From the NCBI GenBank assembly GCA_022393335.1, contig JAJEKB010021604.1:113371-177370 (forward strand): a stretch of 64,000 bases of DNA, given 5' to 3'. Position 1 is the stretch's first letter; the number at the start of each line of letters is the position of its first letter. This DNA is from Macrotrachela quadricornifera. Its lineage: Eukaryota; Rotifera; Eurotatoria; Philodinida; Philodinidae. The position numbers and the translations under genes were made by a program. The notes beneath the pieces are model-generated. The model was given only the letters and a program-made list of their open reading frames with translations, was not told the origin of the DNA and searched no databases. Positions 60,212 through 64,000 of this stretch are shown one piece after another.

Positions 60212-63200
60212 ATGATGAAACAAATAAATTTTCGATTCTTCGTTATGTTTGTTTGTATTATTCTAATGTTTGGTGTTATGTCATTGATTAAATACAATAT
60301 ATTTAATTCTACTCGTTTAATATTCTTTATGAATAGTAAGGTAGAAAAACATTCATTTTCTGAAACAAAATCAAAATCTTTTAATGAAAAACATTCATTT
60401 TCTGAAACAAAATCAAAATCTTTCAATGAAAAACATTTGAATGATATAAAAAACAAAGGAACACAAAATGAAATGCAACAATTTTTAAATCAAATCTCTC
60501 CACATTTTATCAAAAAACCAAGTTGTAAAAATCATTGGATTGTTGTTGCTGATGTTTCGAAAAATATCAATGAAATATCCAAAAGACTTTCAAATTGGTG
60601 TTTTGTTATTGTTGCTGAAAATGAACAAAATATTGATCAAATTGAAACAAATGTATTTTATCTTACAGAAGATATTCATAATAAACTTTCAAAAATGTCT
60701 TCATTTTTCAAAACAACATATCGATTATCTAAAAATAATTATGCTGCACGAAAAAATGCTGGTTATCTTTGGGCAATTCTTCATGAAGCAACAACTATTT
60801 GGGATTTTCATTGTGATAATGAACTATTAATTGAAGATAATATTGATTTTATTCAATTAAATGATACAGTCAATGCATTAACTGTACCTAATTATCATAA
60901 TTTATTATTTAATCCATTACCATTTTATCTTAAAAATTCACAAGAGATTTGGCCACGTGGATTTCCTCTACAATTTATTAATGTAAGTTCACGATCTTTG
61001 AATATCTTTAGTTTTTACATTTTTATCTTAAACTTCATAAACATTTAGATAATAATATTTCAAGTTTTTTCTTTTCTCAAAAAGATATTCATTAACAAAA
61101 TATATTATTCTCAGAACTATTTACAACATATATAAATCAACTCAATTTTTAACGCTGATTCTGAATATGATATTAGTTTTGAATCAAATCGTAGTTTTTT
61201 AAGTGAAAGTTGCCTCAACAGGGTCACAAAATGCACAGAACCTGCATCCTGAGGTCAGAGTGCCTAAACGTGTCTCGAGTGACTAACAGTTTTGGAGTGT
61301 TCTAGATGCATGATTTTGTTACTACTAAAAAGAGTTATCAAATGGAAAAAATTCGAATTCAATAGCTCTTAATATTGGAGAATTATTATGTATATACTGA
61401 TGCCGCTGTGTATCATATATCTCTAAGGTTATCTATGATCATAATCTCGCTAGATACATGCACAAATCCATTTTGAAATAGCTCCTCTGTATCCAGTTTT
61501 CGAAGCTGAACACGAATCTGAACTCGATTTGTGTGATTTCTAAAGATATTCAATCACTGTGAGAATTAAGTCAATGATCACTAGATAGGGCCGCCTACAG
61601 TGTCATTCGTGCTAGCTTGTCTCCCCAGATTTTTTACTCTTATAATTTAGTGACAAATGATGTGTCTTGATGATATCTATGTGTTGTAGAAAAATAATTT
61701 TAGAATATCGTACACTAAGTGAGAAAGATCCAAAATACCACCCGCTGGAATGTAAGACTTCTTCGTATTTCCTCAGTTTTTGACTTCTATCGCTTCTTTT
61801 ATCTCATAACTTCCTCATTTGAGTCGAATGAATTTGTAGACTAAACTGTTTTCTGTCCAATTGCGATATTCCAGAGCTCAAATGGTCAATCCGTTGATGA
61901 CATAAGGTCAAAATGCTGAACATAGACCGAAGATAGATAGTTTTTCGAGTGTGTCGATTAAAGTCAATTTGTCATCAATTATTTTTACTTTTTGAAGTAC
62001 ATATAAAACTCGGATTTAAATCCGAGATTTTCACATTTATTTGTATCTACTTGGATACCTATTTATACATTTCTTAACATTCAAATTTCTATTAGGTAAA
62101 AGCAACAATTTTGTACTTTAAAGATTCTTAAGAGATTGTTATGATGACTTTTTAGTTGTTTCACTTCTATTATTAAATCTGTCTATCTAAGAACATAGTA
62201 CGAATTGTTATCTTCTATATGTATAAAGAAGAATGTTTGTCTGTTCGCTTATAACTCAATCCCCGTAAAAGCTAGCGTCACCAAATTTTCCACAATGCTT
62301 CTCTAGGTTCCAAGTAAGGTCGACGGAGAGTTGACATGGTCATCTGAGTGCGTGGGTATGGGGCAATGGGTGTGCGGGTGTGGATGAAATCTCACCCACA
62401 TAATGCAGTAATAGATAACATAACAAAACTCTTCACGGTGCTTTCCTGGGCCCAGATGTAATTTTGGAGAGTGCTGTCACCTTTAGGGTATGGGTGTCTG
62501 GGTGGGATTTCATGTAAGTCGTATTGCAATGAAATTTGCGTGAATTTTTCGGAAATTGAGGGAATTTGTTATGATTCTAAAATTAATCGTTTCATATCAG
62601 TATTTTTTTGGTCTAATTGTTAAAACCGAAGGTTCCTAATCCACATATATAAAGAAGAATGTCTATCTGTTTATCTGTTCGCTATTCATTTGGATACGCA
62701 CGGGTGATTGGAAAGAAATTTTGCGCAGAATACTCTTTCAACCAGAGGAAAGTCATAGTATAGTTTTCGATCCAAAATTTTCAGCTGAGGGAGTATTTGC
62801 CCCCTTCTACTATTGGATTTACTACAGTAAATGTCTTTTTCAGGAAATTGGTACATATAGTTGTTTCCTCAATAATTCAAGAACAAAAATATAAAAACCT
62901 ACCCTTTTTGCCATTGCACATAGCACATTTTAGGATACTCGAAAATGACTGACAAATTGTGTGAAATGAAGAACAACTATATGAATGAAAATATCCATAG
63001 AATGAAGAAGGCAACAAGAGAGGTAAAATTCCATTTGTCATAACGGATAATCCATATATAACAAGAAGGAATTGTCTCTTTTTTTCTGTTTTTTATAAAT
63101 TCGGACACCGCACGAGGTGACGGTGCCAAGCTTTTCATAGCATACTCTAAGGTCCCGAGGAGGATCAAGAAGGGGTAAGGATAATCGGCGGGAGGATTGA

Positions 63201-64000
63201 GGTGAAGTTTCACATACGTTATGATACGTTTCAATTTTTATAAATCTTTGAGAAACTTCAGAGCATCTATTGCCATTGTTAGGATATCCACCTCTTACTC
63301 TCACTTTTTTCCATTGGGTGTTAGTATAAAGTTTGGCAATAGGCATAAGTTAAGTGAAAGACACTCACATCCCACACTATCTGCTGAATTATCCGATTTA
63401 AGAATGAACGTAAGTGTATGCACGACGGGACATGCAGTAATAATAGATGAAAAGGTCATAAACAAGCTCTCTATATGTCTTCTGTCGTTTTGTGACATGC
63501 TAAGTTTTCAGAATGGAGATTTCCCGAGCAACGCCGGGTACTACCGCTAGTAGTCTTATATAATTCTACATGTCTTCTTTCGCTTACCAGTCCAAAAGAG
63601 AACTTTTTGTAAATGAAGAAAATAGTAAAAAGAAAAAAGAAGTAGTTGATGAAAGTTTTCATTAATCAGATATTATATAAATTCACTTAAATTTTTTGTT
63701 GAAGAATACATCCAAAAATATATCTGAAAATGAAACATTGTATGGTTATTGGCCTACTAAAAACATTGGAATAATTCAATCACTTTCTCAATATCATCCT
63801 GATATTGATTTAATTAATGGAGCAATTAATCAAGATTCTTCTCAAATACATTTAAAAAGACTTTCAGAAGATCCAAAAAAAGATATTAAACTTATTGTTC
63901 CACGTCGAACATTTTCACCTTACAATGAACAAGCAACTCTTCATTATTATTCAGCTTTATGGACTCTTTTATTACCAATTACTATAAAACATCATTTATC
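60212..64000 (+). CDS. STELLO/DUF288-type glycosyltransferase-like protein (partial, runs off the right edge)
   Basis: Exon 1 (60212-60982, 257 codons) and exon 2 (from 63705) join in phase 0 over a 2,722-bp GT-AG intron; the gene continues beyond 64000. The N-terminus has a short cytosolic tail and one membrane span (~5-28), then a stem with two identical 14-residue repeats (EKHSFSETKSKSFN). The lumenal domain matches the DUF288/STELLO family: HWIVVADVSK, WCFVIVAEN, NVFYLTEDI, NYAARKNAGYLWAI, IWPRGFPLQFIN, and in exon 2 LYGYWPTKNIGIIQ, VPRRTFSPYNEQATLHYYSALW. STELLO proteins are Golgi type II proteins linked to glycan synthesis in plants; invertebrates have relatives of unknown role. The DDD/DxD-like site reads HCDNE here. 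Start is the first Met of MMKQINF. Confidence 0.8.
60344..60427 (+). repeat. 42-bp in-frame tandem duplication in the STELLO-like stem
   Basis: Units 60344-60385 and 60386-60427 differ at one base and encode the same 14 residues; a third partial start (GAAAAACATT) follows. The near-identity points to a recent, frame-preserving duplication. Confidence 0.85.
62211..63550 (+). mobile_element. Helitron-like non-autonomous element in the intron
   Basis: The right end has a GC-rich hairpin (CCCGAGCAACGCCGGG) 8 bases before a terminal CTAG followed by T, the Helitron 3' pattern. The left end TCTTCTATATGTATAAAGAA follows an A, as expected for insertion between A and T. A second left-end-like sequence (ATATATAAAGAAGAATGTCT) occurs at ~62647, so two elements may be nested or the 5' part duplicated. 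The open frames inside (62977-63550) are non-coding shadows. Confidence 0.65.

Noticed and set aside
62340..62400. GTGTGGG-rich stretch resembling a telomeric repeat
   Set aside because: The words are irregular and not in tandem, so there is no evidence for telomeric sequence.
1..64000. CRISPR arrays, tRNA or rRNA genes
   Set aside because: No regularly spaced short repeats with unique spacers, no cloverleaf with A/B boxes and no rRNA core was noticed on reading; short RNA genes could still be missed without a covariance search.

Overview
The window looks like nuclear DNA of an animal, most probably a bdelloid rotifer. Four things point that way. The DNA is strongly AT-rich and many introns are only 51-59 bp. 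Animal genes (a neuronal-calcium-sensor-type EF-hand protein, a death-effector-domain protein) sit beside bacterial- or fungal-type genes (secreted ThuA-like protein, M35 lysine-type metallopeptidase, GH172/DUF2961, cupins). It also carries an ADP-ribosyltransferase-TPR fusion and a DUF5648 repeat protein, both types expanded in bdelloids. The taxon is inference from gene content; no rRNA or mitochondrial marker is present.

Layout. 1-5.5 kb is gene-free repeat DNA: a ~251-bp tandem array interrupted by a MITE, a Tc1-like inverted-repeat element, a 37-bp minisatellite and two further inverted-repeat elements. 5.5-21 kb is an island of mostly secreted or membrane proteins: an alpha/beta-hydrolase fragment, a small secreted protein, a ThuA-like protein, a dead mariner transposase, a germin-type cupin, a second cupin, a GT2 glycosyltransferase, and an MACPF-EGF-DUF5648 protein. 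21.3-23.0 kb is a 1.8-kb foldback element. 25.8-26.9 kb holds the M35 peptidase. 30.1-31.4 kb (minus strand) holds a type II membrane protein resembling a Golgi glycosyltransferase, with a separate first exon. 33.1-34.2 kb holds an eight-exon calcium-sensor gene. 36.7-37.9 kb holds a three-exon gene joining a death effector domain, a membrane span and a cysteine-rich tail. 40.6-43.6 kb (minus strand) holds a five-exon DUF4419 gene. 45-47 kb has two inverted-repeat elements. 48.7-51.0 kb holds the ART-TPR gene, followed by a TPR remnant and a dead GH172 gene on the minus strand. 53-60 kb is AT-rich and repeat-laden, including a hAT-type MITE nested inside another foldback element. From 60.2 kb to the right edge is a STELLO/DUF288-type gene whose 2.7-kb intron carries a Helitron-like element.

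There are no operons; genes are separate transcription units. Several starts have a TATA-like motif 38-66 bp upstream. The mix of foreign-type secreted enzymes, decayed genes and nested non-autonomous transposons resembles the HGT- and TE-rich subtelomeric regions reported in bdelloids, although no telomeric repeat is visible. All splice models were built by hand from GT/AG sites, frame continuity and protein resemblance; none was tested against transcripts.
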